Of a stretch of DNA of 64,000 bases, positions 52,599-62,625 are shown piece by piece (the first letter of the stretch is position 1; each line of letters starts with the position of its first letter). A program made the position numbers and the translations under genes. The DNA is from Thermosediminibacter oceani DSM 16646 (GTDB lineage: Bacteria > Bacillota > Thermosediminibacteria > Thermosediminibacterales > Thermosediminibacteraceae). The DNA lies in contig NC_014377.1 in assembly GCF_000144645.1 (NCBI RefSeq), positions 1,674,001 to 1,738,000 on the forward strand, in the 5' to 3' direction. The notes below the pieces were generated by a model that saw only the letters and a program-made list of their open reading frames with translations, ran no database searches and was not told the origin of the DNA.

Positions 52599-54320
52599 CG
52601 CCGGTTTTCGGCCTCCCCCTCTGACAATCCTCTTTACAAGCCTGGAGATCCAGGGGATCACCCAGCGGTCGAGTCCGAAGGAATGGCCTGCACCCGAGAA
52701 GCACACCGCCAGCGACACCATAAAGAACCACATGTCTCCCGAACCGGAGATCATGAAATTAATCAGCATGAAGAGCGATCCCAGTGAAGCCAGCGATGTA
52801 AACAGACCTAAGATGAGGCACGTACCTATCGCCAGCTCGCTAAGCGTTATTACCGTCTGGAAAAACAGCGCGTTGGGGAAGATGAATTTTTCAACGAAAT
52901 TGGCATACCATTCCGGCGTATTCGGCCCTATAGGACTTGTAGACGCTCCTGCTACCAGCTTATCTCCTGCCGCCAGCCATCCGGCGTGTACCTTTTCCAT
53001 ACCCGAAACCAGCCACCTGTAGCCCAGGTAAATCCTCAGAATAGCCAACCATACCATACTGGTGCTAACGCCTATATTTTCAACGATGAAAGATTTCCCA
53101 CGGTTTTTCCGGAAGAACTGATGCCCGATATATTCCCTTACGAAACCTAAACCGCCGACACCGAAAAGATAGTGCATGTCGGCCAAATGCTTTATGAAAG
53201 TAGCTATAAAGCCGGTAAGTTTACGTCCCATTACCTCGGCGACGCAGTACCTTTCACCTATCGAGACCATATTCCCGTGGAGGTTGAGTTTGAGCGCTTT
53301 CTTGGGCTTACCGGTAATATCGGCGGCTATGTTATGAGCCGCACACTCGCCGGACTGCATCGCAGATTCGACCAGCGCAGGCATGACGAAATTTTTTTCA
53401 TTCACGTAGAAGCTTACGTCCCCTATCGCGTATATACCTTTTTGACTGGTCTCAAGGTATTCATTGACCTTTATCCTACCCCGGCCACCGGTCTCCAGCC
53501 CCAGCTTTTCGGCGAATGAGTTCCCCCTCACACCACCGGTCCATATAAGGGTCTGGGTTTTTATTTTTTCACCGGTTTTGAGGGTAAAGCCGTCGGGTTC
53601 AACGCTGACAATGGGAGAATTCAGGATTATTTTCACGCCATGCTTTTCGAGATAAGAAGTCGCCTTTTTGATGAGCTCATCGGACAGGTTGGGAAGGATT
53701 TTGGGGAGCGCTTCCACCACCATCAGTGATACTTCACTGCGGTCTATGCCGTATTCCCTACAAAGGTCTTCAACCCACTCCACCAGCTCTCCCACCATCT
53801 CGATGCCGGTAAATCCACCGCCGCCGACCACGAAGGTGAGATATTCACGCCTTCTTTTCTCATCGACCTCGTATCTGGCCTTTTCGAACATCTCTATTAC
53901 TCGCTGCTTAATCCTCAACGCATCTTCGTGCGACCAGAGCGTAAAGGCGTGTTCTTTCATACCCGGAATGCCGAAATACTCCGGTTCGCTGCCGCAGGCG
54001 AGTATAAGGTAGTCGAAGGTGTAGTCCGCCTTTCTGCCCCTCAGTGTTCTGGTCTTCAAATCGGCATCGTGGATTTCATCCACTACCAGCCTAACCCCGG
54101 TCCCCTCCAGAGCCTTCTCCAGCGAATATAGCACTCCTTCCGGTTTTACCCTGTTGCCGGCAACCAGGTGAAGCTCAGTCAGGTAAACCTGATAAGGGGA
54201 TCTGTTTATGAGGTAGATCTCCACGTCGTCTCTCTTGGCCAGGAGCTTGTTCAGCTTTTGAGCTGCCGTCAGTCCTCCATATCCACCTCCCAGCACAAGG
54301 ATTCGCTTTTTATCCGCCAT
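52566..54320 (-). CDS. Type II NADH dehydrogenase with DoxX-like membrane tail (Ndh2)
   Basis: A 584-residue flavoprotein. FAD-binding G-G-G-Y-G-G (about 10-15), A-C-G-S-E-P-E-Y-F, NAD-binding V-V-G-G-G-G-F-T-G-I-E (about 160), and Y-A-I-G-D-V form the NDH-2 core (about 1-405). The C-terminal 160 residues hold about four TM helices resembling DoxX. NDH-2 proteins with an extra membrane region pass NADH electrons to a dedicated quinone pool in flavin-based extracellular electron transfer. GGGGG lies before the ATG. It is convergent to the polyprenyl synthase. Confidence 0.92.
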   Translation of the reverse strand: MADKKRILVLGGGYGGLTAAQKLNKLLAKRDDVEIYLINRSPYQVYLTELHLVAGNRVKPEGVLYSLEKALEGTGVRLVVDEIHDADLKTRTLRGRKADYTFDYLILACGSEPEYFGIPGMKEHAFTLWSHEDALRIKQRVIEMFEKARYEVDEKRRREYLTFVVGGGGFTGIEMVGELVEWVEDLCREYGIDRSEVSLMVVEALPKILPNLSDELIKKATSYLEKHGVKIILNSPIVSVEPDGFTLKTGEKIKTQTLIWTGGVRGNSFAEKLGLETGGRGRIKVNEYLETSQKGIYAIGDVSFYVNEKNFVMPALVESAMQSGECAAHNIAADITGKPKKALKLNLHGNMVSIGERYCVAEVMGRKLTGFIATFIKHLADMHYLFGVGGLGFVREYIGHQFFRKNRGKSFIVENIGVSTSMVWLAILRIYLGYRWLVSGMEKVHAGWLAAGDKLVAGASTSPIGPNTPEWYANFVEKFIFPNALFFQTVITLSELAIGTCLILGLFTSLASLGSLFMLINFMISGSGDMWFFMVSLAVCFSGAGHSFGLDRWVIPWISRLVKRIVRGGGRKPALPGSIHNVVG

Positions 54321-54384
54321 TCAAATTCCCCCTTCTTACAAAAATTACTATAATAATTACAAAAAAAATGTTTTATTCAATTCT

Positions 54385-54413
54385 ATAATACAACTTACCG
54401 TGTTTTTTGACAA
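54385..54413 (-). promoter_or_regulatory. Sigma-A promoter of the NDH-2 gene
   Basis: Minus strand: TTGTCA, 17 bp, TATTAT, about 65 bp upstream of the ATG. Confidence 0.8.
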
Positions 54414-54499
54414 GAGAAAATGATTACTAGTGCTATAAAAGTGTACAAAATGCTATATATTTGTCAACTTTTTTAGTTTTAGTAACAAATAGACTTTTT

Positions 54500-54640
54500 T
54501 TACTTGAGTCCAGTCGTAAATATTCCTTTTACAAACTGCTTCTGGAATATCAAGAAAACCAGTATAGTCGGCAGTGTCAGAAGCAATGTGCCCGCCATAA
54601 CCTGGTTCCAGCACTGATAGCTATACAGAAGATCTTCCTC
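54500..54640 (-). pseudogene. C-terminal remnant of a MalG-type sugar ABC permease
   Basis: Minus strand: from W-N-Q-V-M-A-G onward about 37 codons read T-L-L-L-T-L-P-T-I-L-V-F-L-I-F-Q-K, Q-F-V-K-G-I-F-T-T-G-L-K, TAA. This is the last TM helix and the conserved F-V-K-G-I...G-L-K tail of carbohydrate ABC permeases. No permease body precedes it. A separate short frame begins at an ATG overlapping the debranching-enzyme stop (M-K-R-K-I-F-C-I-A-I-S) and runs out of frame. This looks like a deletion joining the start of one gene to the end of the permease. Confidence 0.75.
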
Positions 54641-54641
54641 T

Positions 54642-56705
54642 TCATGATCTTCCCCTCTCCTTCATAATGATATTAATACCTTCTGACCGTAAAATTTCTA
54701 GCTTAATGCCACCCCCTATCCTGTGAACCGCAAAGTCAACGGTTTCACCTCCTATCAACATATCCCTTATCTCTATATGGTTTATATCCTCCGGCAATGC
54801 CGGATTTAACTCTATACACTTTTGTGCGGCGTCAATCCGCATTCCCAGCATCGCCTGGAGCAGAGCTATGGGGGTAGCCGCAGCCCAGGCCTGCGGTGAA
54901 CACGCCACCGGGTACCTCACCGGACCGCCGTCCTCCCTGCTAAACCCGCAGAAAAGCTCCGGCAGCCTGCAGTACTCGAAGTACTCCGAAGCGGCTATCA
55001 TCCCGCTTATTAACTTCTTAAGGTGATCCTTGAAGCCGTACCTGGCGAGTCCCAGAGCTATAAGGGAATTGTCGTGGGGCCATACCGAACCGTTGTGATA
55101 ACTTGCGGGATTGTAGGCGGCTTCTCTGCAGCTCATGGTCCTTATTCCCCATCCGGAAAAAAGTTCGTCGCTCAAAAGCCTATCGGCCACGAGTACTGCT
55201 TTTTCGTATTCCAACATGCCGGACCACAGGCAGTGCCCGGGGTTTGAGGTTATGGAATCGACCTTCCTCTTTTCCCCATCCAGGGCCTCGGCGAAGTACT
55301 TTTTATCCTCCATCCAGAACGCCCGGTGAAATCTTTCCTTCAAATGAGCGGCTTTTCTTAATAATCCATTCGCCTTTTCTTTCTTCCCCAGCTCCCCGTA
55401 AATCCGTGCCATCCTCATAAGGGCGTCATAGGCATAACCCTGAATTTCCGCCAGTGCTATGGGAGGATCGGCGAGCCTTCCGTCGCTGAAGACCACCGAA
55501 TCTTTCGAATCCTTCCATCCCTGATTGACAAGGCCCCCCTCTTTTTCCCTTATGTATTCGAGAAAGCTGTCTCCGTCCCTATCTCCGTATTGCTCCATCC
55601 ACTTAAGCGCTTTTTCGGCGGCCGGAAAGAGCTCCATGAAGAATTTTTTATCCCCGGTCCAGTTGTAGTATTCCGAAAGCAGGATGAGGAACAGCGGTGT
55701 GGCGTCCAGGGTGCCGTAGTAAGGCCCGAAGGGCACCTCCTTAGTATTCACCAGCTCTCCCTGCCTGAGCTCGTGCATTATCTTGCCGGGCTCTTCGTCG
55801 CTCCATGGATCTAGCTTTTGCCCCTGGTATCTCGCCATGGTCCCCAGCGTACCCCGAGCAATTTCGGTATTGGCAAGCAGTGCCTGGATCCCTGTTATGA
55901 TGCTGTCCCTACCGAAGGGCACCGCAAACCAGGGGATACCGGCCACGGCCATCGGCCCTTCTCCGAAATCGCTCAGCAGCATCCGCAGGTCTGCCAAGGA
56001 TCTCTTGTAAAGGTTGTTGAACTGACTGCTGTCAGTGAAAACCTTTGTGCAGCGCTCGAACCACAAATCGTAGCTTTCGCGGATCGCTTTAAAATTTTTC
56101 TCGAAGTCGGATGATATAAAATCTTGTGAATCAATTTCGCCAGCGTGGACGCATACGCAAAGGTCAAAGCTCTCTTTGGGACCCAGCTCTACCGAAAAAC
56201 CCAGCCTACCGTCTTTGAAAGAGGTTATATTCCGGCTGAACGTTATCACCGTTGACCTGAGGATGTTGTCAGAACCGGTATATCTTAAGATTATCTTTCT
56301 CGGCTCCACAACCGGGGCAAGTTTCTTGCCCGTGCCCTTTCTTCCGGCAAACCCCCTCACCTCAAACATGTGCTTGAAATCCGCATCAAGCTCGATCGTG
56401 AGATAAAGCTCTGAGGTCCTTAAACCGTAATTTGTAAGCCGAATTCTCTCGTTGAAAGTATTTTTATAGATGCAGGATTTCCTGGAGATGAGGACTTCGT
56501 TTTTTTCATCGGCAAGATAAACTTCTTTAAAATAATTTTTCTCTGCGCTGGCCGATAAAAACACCGGCCTTTTTCCGTTTATCTTAAGTTCGTACTTCGA
56601 TAAGTAACGGGTATCCTGGTAAAACATGCCCAGTGTCGACTCTTCTATGTCTCCCGATTCGCAGGTTTCAACAAAAACTCCGTCTTCTTTTATAACTTTA
56701 TGCAA
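54642..56705 (-). CDS. Amylo-alpha-1,6-glucosidase / debranching-type glycoside hydrolase
   Basis: A 687-residue protein. An N-terminal beta-sandwich domain (about 1-190) is typical of glycogen-debranching-enzyme-like proteins. An (alpha/alpha)6 catalytic domain follows (about 225-650) with P-F-G-R-D-S-I-I-T, Y-G-T-L-D-A-T-P-L, N-Q-G-W-K-D-S and N-P-G-H-C-L-W-S-G. The closest assignments are GH63/GH15-like debranching or glycoside-processing enzymes; the substrate is not certain. TTG start with GAGG 9 nt upstream. It follows a LacI regulator by 28 bp, so the pair was probably part of a sugar-uptake operon whose transporter has been lost. Confidence 0.82.
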   Translation of the reverse strand: MHKVIKEDGVFVETCESGDIEESTLGMFYQDTRYLSKYELKINGKRPVFLSASAEKNYFKEVYLADEKNEVLISRKSCIYKNTFNERIRLTNYGLRTSELYLTIELDADFKHMFEVRGFAGRKGTGKKLAPVVEPRKIILRYTGSDNILRSTVITFSRNITSFKDGRLGFSVELGPKESFDLCVCVHAGEIDSQDFISSDFEKNFKAIRESYDLWFERCTKVFTDSSQFNNLYKRSLADLRMLLSDFGEGPMAVAGIPWFAVPFGRDSIITGIQALLANTEIARGTLGTMARYQGQKLDPWSDEEPGKIMHELRQGELVNTKEVPFGPYYGTLDATPLFLILLSEYYNWTGDKKFFMELFPAAEKALKWMEQYGDRDGDSFLEYIREKEGGLVNQGWKDSKDSVVFSDGRLADPPIALAEIQGYAYDALMRMARIYGELGKKEKANGLLRKAAHLKERFHRAFWMEDKKYFAEALDGEKRKVDSITSNPGHCLWSGMLEYEKAVLVADRLLSDELFSGWGIRTMSCREAAYNPASYHNGSVWPHDNSLIALGLARYGFKDHLKKLISGMIAASEYFEYCRLPELFCGFSREDGGPVRYPVACSPQAWAAATPIALLQAMLGMRIDAAQKCIELNPALPEDINHIEIRDMLIGGETVDFAVHRIGGGIKLEILRSEGINIIMKERGRS

Positions 56706-56733
56706 AACTATCAACCTCGCTTATCTAGGTATT

Positions 56734-57765
56734 TTACTGCTCTGGCGTGCATCCTGTACGTAAGGCCCGGGTTGACTGACGGACGACGAGCCTGTGGGGT
56801 ACTACCACGTGCCTGGGTTTTTCTCCCCTTATAATCGACAGCAGAAGTTCGGCGGCCTTATACCCTATCCTGTACTTCTCCTGCCTTATCGTGGTGAGGT
56901 TCGGAGTTATTATTGTGGCGAGCTCTATGTCGTCAAATCCCACTATCGAGATCTCTCCCGGTACCTTTTTTCCCATCTCCCCGGCAGCCTTGAGAGCTCC
57001 CACAGCCATCAGGTCTGAGGCGCAAAAGACAGCAGTGATCTGAGGAATCTCCCGAAGCAGTTCTTTAAAAGCCTCGGCTCCGCTCTGCTGGGTGTAATCC
57101 CCGTACGCCACATATCGTTCGTCATACGGGATTCCGTGGTGTTCCAGAGCTTTCCTGTATCCTTCCAGCCTTTCAATACTGACGGCGGCGTCTTTATGCC
57201 CGTTTATAAAGCCGATTTCACTATGCCCTATCTGCACCAGGTAATTTACCGCATCGAAAGCCCCCTTAACGTTATCTGAACTCACATACCCTACCCTTTC
57301 GGTGAGGATGGGTATGTCTATCAGTACCGTTGGAATATCAGTGCTTTTAATCTGTTCGATGTAAGGGTCGCTCAGTTTTAAGCCCTGCACTATGGTGCCG
57401 TCTACTTTTCGCTCCTTGCACAGCCTTTCGTAGGAAGTTTTTCCCTGGGATTCGGGGTCTACGGTGAAGAGTATGATATCGTAACCCGACTTATGAAGGG
57501 CCGCCTTGATACCCGACAGCACCTCCAGGAAAAAGGGGTGGTATACCCCCGGCTTTATTATTTCGGACACAACCAGACCTACCGTATTCGTCTTTTTCAT
57601 CACCAGCCCCCTTGCAATAGAGTTGGGGGTGTAATTGAGTTCCTCCGCTATCTTCTTTATCTTTTGCCTGGTTGCTTCGCTCACATCCGAATACCCGTTG
57701 AGCGCCCTGGAAACGGTGGTGACTGACACGCCTGCCAGCAGTGCTATATCCTTAATAGTAGGCAT
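56734..57765 (-). CDS. LacI family transcriptional regulator
   Basis: A 343-residue repressor. The helix-turn-helix and hinge (about 1-60) read T-I-K-D-I-A-L-L-A-G-V-S-V-T-T-V-S-R-A-L-N. A periplasmic-binding-like effector domain spans about 62-340. GGAAGTGA lies before the ATG at 57765. It is upstream of and co-directional with the debranching enzyme gene. A 16-bp palindrome at its own 5' end suggests autoregulation. Confidence 0.93.
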   Translation of the reverse strand: MPTIKDIALLAGVSVTTVSRALNGYSDVSEATRQKIKKIAEELNYTPNSIARGLVMKKTNTVGLVVSEIIKPGVYHPFFLEVLSGIKAALHKSGYDIILFTVDPESQGKTSYERLCKERKVDGTIVQGLKLSDPYIEQIKSTDIPTVLIDIPILTERVGYVSSDNVKGAFDAVNYLVQIGHSEIGFINGHKDAAVSIERLEGYRKALEHHGIPYDERYVAYGDYTQQSGAEAFKELLREIPQITAVFCASDLMAVGALKAAGEMGKKVPGEISIVGFDDIELATIITPNLTTIRQEKYRIGYKAAELLLSIIRGEKPRHVVVPHRLVVRQSTRALRTGCTPEQ

Positions 57766-57774
57766 TTTATCACT

Positions 57775-57790
57775 TCCAAAACGTTTTGGA
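57775..57790 (-). promoter_or_regulatory. LacI-type operator
   Basis: TCCAAAACGTTTTGGA, a perfect 16-bp palindrome with the central CG of LacI-family sites. It lies between the -10 box and the start codon of the LacI gene, 10 bp from the ATG, so bound repressor would block initiation or elongation. Confidence 0.8.
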
Positions 57791-57799
57791 TTCAATTAA

Positions 57800-57828
57800 A
57801 TTATATGATATTAAGCAAACACAGTCAA
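57800..57828 (-). promoter_or_regulatory. Sigma-A promoter of the LacI-glycosidase pair
   Basis: Minus strand: TTGACT, 17 bp, TATAAT, immediately upstream of the palindromic operator. Confidence 0.88.
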
Positions 57829-57970
57829 TTGTAAATTATCAATCATTGCTGGGAGCCCGCTAATCCTTAAAAGATGAAAATCAAGAAAATAAAAAAAGCA
57901 AGATATGACCATAAATGGATATTGGTTTTTTGTATATACTAAAAAAAAATTGCTGCAGGGGGTATCGATT

Positions 57971-59983
57971 TTGAATTCAATTGATAGTAAAAGGAAACCC
58001 AACCGGCTGATTAACGAAAAATCGCCCTATCTGCTTCAGCACGCTTACAACCCCGTGGACTGGTACCCGTGGGGAACGGAGGCGTTTGAAAAGGCGAAAA
58101 CTGAGAATAAGTTGATTTTCTTGAGCATAGGGTATTCGACCTGCCACTGGTGCCACGTCATGGAGAAGGAAAGCTTCGAAGATGAAGAAGTTGGGAATAT
58201 ACTTAACAGATACTACGTCTCCATCAAAGTAGACCGTGAAGAGCACCCCGACGTGGACAATTTTTACATGGAAGTGTGTCAGGCTCTTACCGGCAGCGGC
58301 GGTTGGCCTTTAACCATTATCATGACTCCTGATAAGCACCCGGTATTTGCGGCAACTTATCTACCAAAGGAGGACTCCTACGGCCGGCCGGGACTCAAAA
58401 CTGTACTTTTTAAGATAAACGAACTGTGGCAAAAAGATAGGGAAAGGTTAATCACCACAGGTAGGGAAATAGTGTCATCGATTAAAAAACTGGAGCGCAC
58501 CGGTCACGGAGAACTGGATCCCGGGGTGATCGATAAAGCCTTTGAAATACTGAAGGCCTCTTACGACAGGAAATACGGCGGATTCTTCGGGGCGCCCAAG
58601 TTTCCGATGCCCGGCACCCTGCTTTTCCTGCTCGGGTACTATCACTACAGGAAGGACCCCGAAGCCCTCGAAATGGTGGAAAATACCCTGAAAAACATGT
58701 ACAAAGGCGGCATATACGACCATATAGGCTTCGGCCTGTGCCGGTATTCCACCGACAGGCGATGGCTGGTACCCCATTTCGAGAAAATGCTGTACGACAA
58801 CGCACTGGTCTCTTTTGTCTGCGCCGAAGCCTACAAAATAGCCCGGGACGAGTTTTTCAAGACCTTTGCTCTGGAAATAATAGACTACGTCTTAAGGAAT
58901 CTCAGAAACCCGGAGGGAGGGTTTTACACCGCTGAAGACGCCGACTCGGAAGGGGAAGAAGGCAGGTTCTACACCTGGACGCCGCAGGAGATAAGGCATG
59001 TATTGGGCGACCGCGCCGATGAGTTCATGGAAAGTTACAATATAACCGAAAGGGGAAATTTCGAAGGAAAAAACATCCCGAACCTTATAGGCAGGGATCT
59101 TTCCTGTAAAATGGACGAGGATACCAGAAAAAAGCTCTTTGAATACAGGGAACAAAGGGTAAAACCTTTCAGGGACGAAAAAATCCTGGTTTCGGGCAAC
59201 AGCCTAATGATCGCCTCCCTATTCAGGGTATACGGGATTACGAAGAACGAAAACTACAGGAAAGAAGCCGAGGTCGCTTTGAATTTCATTCTGGAAAACG
59301 CCCGTGGGTCCGATGGGCGCCTCCACGTCGGATACAGGGAAGGCATTATGAAGGCCAAGGCGACCTTCGACGATTACAGCCATCTTTTATGGGCTCTTCT
59401 GGAGGCTTACGAGTATACCCTCGAAACCAGCTACCTTAAAAAAGCAAAGTCCCTGGCGGATGAAATGATAGACCTCTTTTACGACAAAGAAGCCGGCGGG
59501 TTTTACCTCACCGGCAGCGATGTGGATCACCTGCCCGCACGGGCAAAGGATGCCTACGACGGCGCGGTGCCTTCCGGAAATTCGATGGCCGCTTTTTCCC
59601 TTGCCAGGCTCTCGAGACTGCTCTTCGACAGCGGCATGGAAGAGCTGGCCCGAAATCAGTACAGGGTTTTCGCAAGGACAATCAGCGAAAACCCCGTTTA
59701 CCACACTTTCTTCCTCTACTCCTTTATATATGCAGTGACAGGAGGTACTGAAGTCATAATAGCCGGAGAAAGGCCCGAGATGTTCACCAACTATCTCGCG
59801 GAAAATTTCTTCCCATATGCGGTTTGGGCCCATGCGGACCGTTTGAAAGAAATAGTCCCCGCGTATGAAAACTACGGCAAAATCGGCGGCAGGACGGCAG
59901 CATACGTGTGCAAAAACGGGTCCTGCAAAAGTCCGGTCACTACTCTGGAAGAATTCAAAGAAGCCCTGGACTTTGACGGATGA
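57971..59983 (+). CDS. YyaL family thioredoxin-domain protein (DUF255)
   Basis: A 670-residue protein. The N-terminal thioredoxin-like domain (about 10-165) begins [15 protein letters not shown] and holds C-H-W-C-H-V-M. It is followed by an (alpha/alpha)6 barrel (about 190-560) as in SPATA20/YyaL. The biochemical role of the family is unclear. I place the start at a TTG (57971) with GGGGG 8 nt upstream; an in-frame ATG at 57905 has no RBS. It is convergent to rtcB with a 4-bp gap. Confidence 0.88.
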   Translation: MNSIDSKRKPNRLINEKSPYLLQHAYNPVDWYPWGTEAFEKAKTENKLIFLSIGYSTCHWCHVMEKESFEDEEVGNILNRYYVSIKVDREEHPDVDNFYMEVCQALTGSGGWPLTIIMTPDKHPVFAATYLPKEDSYGRPGLKTVLFKINELWQKDRERLITTGREIVSSIKKLERTGHGELDPGVIDKAFEILKASYDRKYGGFFGAPKFPMPGTLLFLLGYYHYRKDPEALEMVENTLKNMYKGGIYDHIGFGLCRYSTDRRWLVPHFEKMLYDNALVSFVCAEAYKIARDEFFKTFALEIIDYVLRNLRNPEGGFYTAEDADSEGEEGRFYTWTPQEIRHVLGDRADEFMESYNITERGNFEGKNIPNLIGRDLSCKMDEDTRKKLFEYREQRVKPFRDEKILVSGNSLMIASLFRVYGITKNENYRKEAEVALNFILENARGSDGRLHVGYREGIMKAKATFDDYSHLLWALLEAYEYTLETSYLKKAKSLADEMIDLFYDKEAGGFYLTGSDVDHLPARAKDAYDGAVPSGNSMAAFSLARLSRLLFDSGMEELARNQYRVFARTISENPVYHTFFLYSFIYAVTGGTEVIIAGERPEMFTNYLAENFFPYAVWAHADRLKEIVPAYENYGKIGGRTAAYVCKNGSCKSPVTTLEEFKEALDFDG

Positions 59984-59987
59984 ATCT

Positions 59988-61421
59988 TTACGATTCGTCG
60001 CCTTCGCCCTTTAAGACTCCCATGGGCTTTAGCTTCACCACCGGCTTTGTGAGGCCGGCATCAACCAGAGTGAACACCACCTCGTCGATATCTTTGTAGG
60101 CCAACGGCGCCTCATCTAGCAGCGCCTTTAAATTGCTCGCCGCTATAACCACGTTTTTTGTCTGTTCCAGGAGCTGTTCTCTTGTAAATTCGCTCTTTGC
60201 CCTCTTCCTGGACATGACCCGGCCGGCGCCGTGGTTTACCGAGCAAAAAGTGCGGTGTATTTCGGGGAGTCCCACCAGCACGTACGAGGCCGTGCCCATG
60301 CTGCCGGGGATTATCGCCGGATGCCCAGTATCCCTGTAGCAGGGCGGATTATCGCCATGGCCGGCGGGGAGGGCTCTGGTAGCGCCCTTCCTGTGGACGA
60401 GGAGCCACCTTCCCCCGTGCTTTTCTTTTTTTGCGATGTTATGGGCTACGTCGTAAAGCAGGTCGAGTCCCAGCTCGGATTCGGGCTTTTTCAGGACCTC
60501 TACGAAGGCCTCCCGCACGAAATGGGTTATTAACTGCCGGTTGCAGAAAGCGTAGTTGGCCGCACAGGCCATGGCTTTCAAGTAGTTTTGGCCGTCCTCC
60601 GAAAAAACCGGTGCGCACGCAAGTCCCTTCACCGGAGCCTTGGAGCCGTTCCTCTCGGAATGTTCCCACATAATCCTGGAATAATCGGTGCATATCTGGT
60701 GCCCCAGGCCCCGGCTGCCGGTGTGTATGAGCACGTATACCATGTCTTTAAAAAGCCCGAATCTTTCCGCGGTCTCCTGGTCGAAGACCTTTGCAACCCT
60801 GCCTATTTCTATGAAGTGATTGCCGCCGCCTATGGTGGCAAGCTGGTCAGCCCTTTCCCTCGCCGCCTTGGGCACCGCTGCGGCATCTCCTCCGGGGATG
60901 CACCCCCGGTCCTCGATCCTCTCCAGGTCTTCCTTTCTGCCGAAGCCTGCCCTTACAAAATACTCGACCCCGATCTGAGCCACCGCATCCAGGTCCGGTT
61001 TTCGAAGAGCCTTCACCGCACTCGATTTGCCCACTCCGGAAGGCACACGGGATGATATGGCATCCAGGATCTTCGATATCTTTTCCTTGTTTATTTCCCC
61101 TGCGTCAATCCTGGTGGTCAAAAGTCTGACGCCGCAGTTTATGTCCATCCCTACGGCACCCGCCGAAACCACGCCGGTTTCGTAGTCGGTAGCCATGACT
61201 CCTCCTATGGGCAGCCCGAACCCGGTATGTATGTCCGGCATGCCGATAACCGGGCTTACAACCCCCGGCAGGAGTGAGGCGTTGTAAAGCTGGTTTATGG
61301 CTTCGTCCTCCCCGAAATCCTGAAATAGCCCGGGACTGAGATAAACATGAATTTCAACCTTTGATTCGGGGTTGGTGAATGCGTAGCAGTTGGTGGAAAC
61401 GGGTTTCAGTTTTGCCTTCAT
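59988..61421 (-). CDS. rtcB: RNA-splicing ligase RtcB
   Basis: A 477-residue GTP/Mn2+-dependent RNA ligase that joins 2',3'-cyclic phosphate or 3'-phosphate ends to 5'-OH ends. G-M-D-I-N-C-G-V-R holds the Mn ligands D and C, G-G-G-N-H-F-I-E the next His, H-T-G-S-R-G-L-G-H another, and V-N-H-G-A-G-R-V-M-S-R the His that is guanylylated. No archease or RtcA gene is adjacent. It probably acts in RNA repair. Confidence 0.95.
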   Translation of the reverse strand: MKAKLKPVSTNCYAFTNPESKVEIHVYLSPGLFQDFGEDEAINQLYNASLLPGVVSPVIGMPDIHTGFGLPIGGVMATDYETGVVSAGAVGMDINCGVRLLTTRIDAGEINKEKISKILDAISSRVPSGVGKSSAVKALRKPDLDAVAQIGVEYFVRAGFGRKEDLERIEDRGCIPGGDAAAVPKAARERADQLATIGGGNHFIEIGRVAKVFDQETAERFGLFKDMVYVLIHTGSRGLGHQICTDYSRIMWEHSERNGSKAPVKGLACAPVFSEDGQNYLKAMACAANYAFCNRQLITHFVREAFVEVLKKPESELGLDLLYDVAHNIAKKEKHGGRWLLVHRKGATRALPAGHGDNPPCYRDTGHPAIIPGSMGTASYVLVGLPEIHRTFCSVNHGAGRVMSRKRAKSEFTREQLLEQTKNVVIAASNLKALLDEAPLAYKDIDEVVFTLVDAGLTKPVVKLKPMGVLKGEGDES

Positions 61422-61587
61422 TATCAGCCACTCTCCATTTTCGAGTTATAAAGTTATTCAATACCTTATAATATTGCCACACAGTTCCTCTATTAGCCCG
61501 CCTTTAAGATAAAGTTTATCATTTGAAATCCCTGAATTCAACGTATTCCGGGGAATCCGGGGAAAAATAAATATGAGGTGAAAGATT

Positions 61588-62613
61588 ATGGACCCCTTTA
61601 TCCCCAAAAGAGCTTATTTTGAGCGCGATGCCCTGGATTATCCCCTGGGAAGGCAGATATATTTCAAAATGCAGGAGCTGGGGGTGGACATTTACTTTGT
61701 CGGGTCCCACAACAGAGTTACCGGGATACCCGGTAAAAATCCCCAGGAAGCTTACTTTGAAGCCAAGAGGACCCTGGTCGTCGGCATCCGGCGCAGCCCG
61801 GAATTCCAAAGCTGCAGGCCTTCCGCCCACTACCAGCTTCCTCTTGTTACCAGCTGCATAGGCGAATGCGAGTACTGCTACCTCAACACAACTCTGGGGA
61901 AAAAACCCTACATCAGGGTTTACGTAAATATAGACGAGATACTGGACCGGGCAGAAAAGTACATTGAAAAAAGACTGCCGGAGACTACCATTTTCGAGGG
62001 ATCGGCCACTTCGGATCCGCTCCCGGTGGAACCGTACACCGGTGCTCTCAAAAAGACCATCGAGTTTTTTGCAAAACAGGAAAAAGGCCTTTTTCGGTTC
62101 GTAACCAAGTTCACCAATGTGGATTCACTGCTGGATGCCCAGCACTGCGGCAGGACTACCTTCCGGTTCAGCATCAATTCTGCTAGCGTCATAAAAAATT
62201 TCGAGCACAAGACCCCGCCTCTGGAAGAAAGGATCGAAGCCGCATCAAAGGTCGCGGAGGCTGGATATCCGCTAGGTTTCATTATTGGCCCCATCTTCCA
62301 CTATCCCGGATGGGAACAGGAATACGGAGAATTGCTGGAAAACCTCAAGAAGGAGCTTGCCAGCCGGGTAAAACATCCGCCGGAATTCGAACTCATAACC
62401 CACCGGTTCACCGCCAGGGCAAAGAAAAACATCCTGGATGTGTTCCCCAGGACGAAGGTGCCGCTTGATAAAAGGGAACGGGTCTTTAAATTCGGCCAGT
62501 TCGGCTACGGCAAGTACCTATATCCGCCAGAAAAAATGAAGGATTTAAAGGAGTTTTTCGAAGAAAAAATCCGGGAATATTTCCCGGATGCTAAGGTTCT
62601 ATACTTTGTATAA
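61588..62613 (+). CDS. splB: Spore photoproduct lyase
   Basis: A 341-residue radical-SAM enzyme that reverses the spore photoproduct thymine dimer in germinating spores. The cluster motif is S-C-I-G-E-C-E-Y-C-Y-L (C-x3-C-x2-C). F-E-G-S-A-T-S-D-P and S-I-N-S-A are family features. GAGGTG lies 7 nt before the ATG. Its presence supports an endospore-forming host. Confidence 0.95.
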   Translation: MDPFIPKRAYFERDALDYPLGRQIYFKMQELGVDIYFVGSHNRVTGIPGKNPQEAYFEAKRTLVVGIRRSPEFQSCRPSAHYQLPLVTSCIGECEYCYLNTTLGKKPYIRVYVNIDEILDRAEKYIEKRLPETTIFEGSATSDPLPVEPYTGALKKTIEFFAKQEKGLFRFVTKFTNVDSLLDAQHCGRTTFRFSINSASVIKNFEHKTPPLEERIEAASKVAEAGYPLGFIIGPIFHYPGWEQEYGELLENLKKELASRVKHPPEFELITHRFTARAKKNILDVFPRTKVPLDKRERVFKFGQFGYGKYLYPPEKMKDLKEFFEEKIREYFPDAKVLYFV

Positions 62614-62625
62614 ATTTATCGATTT

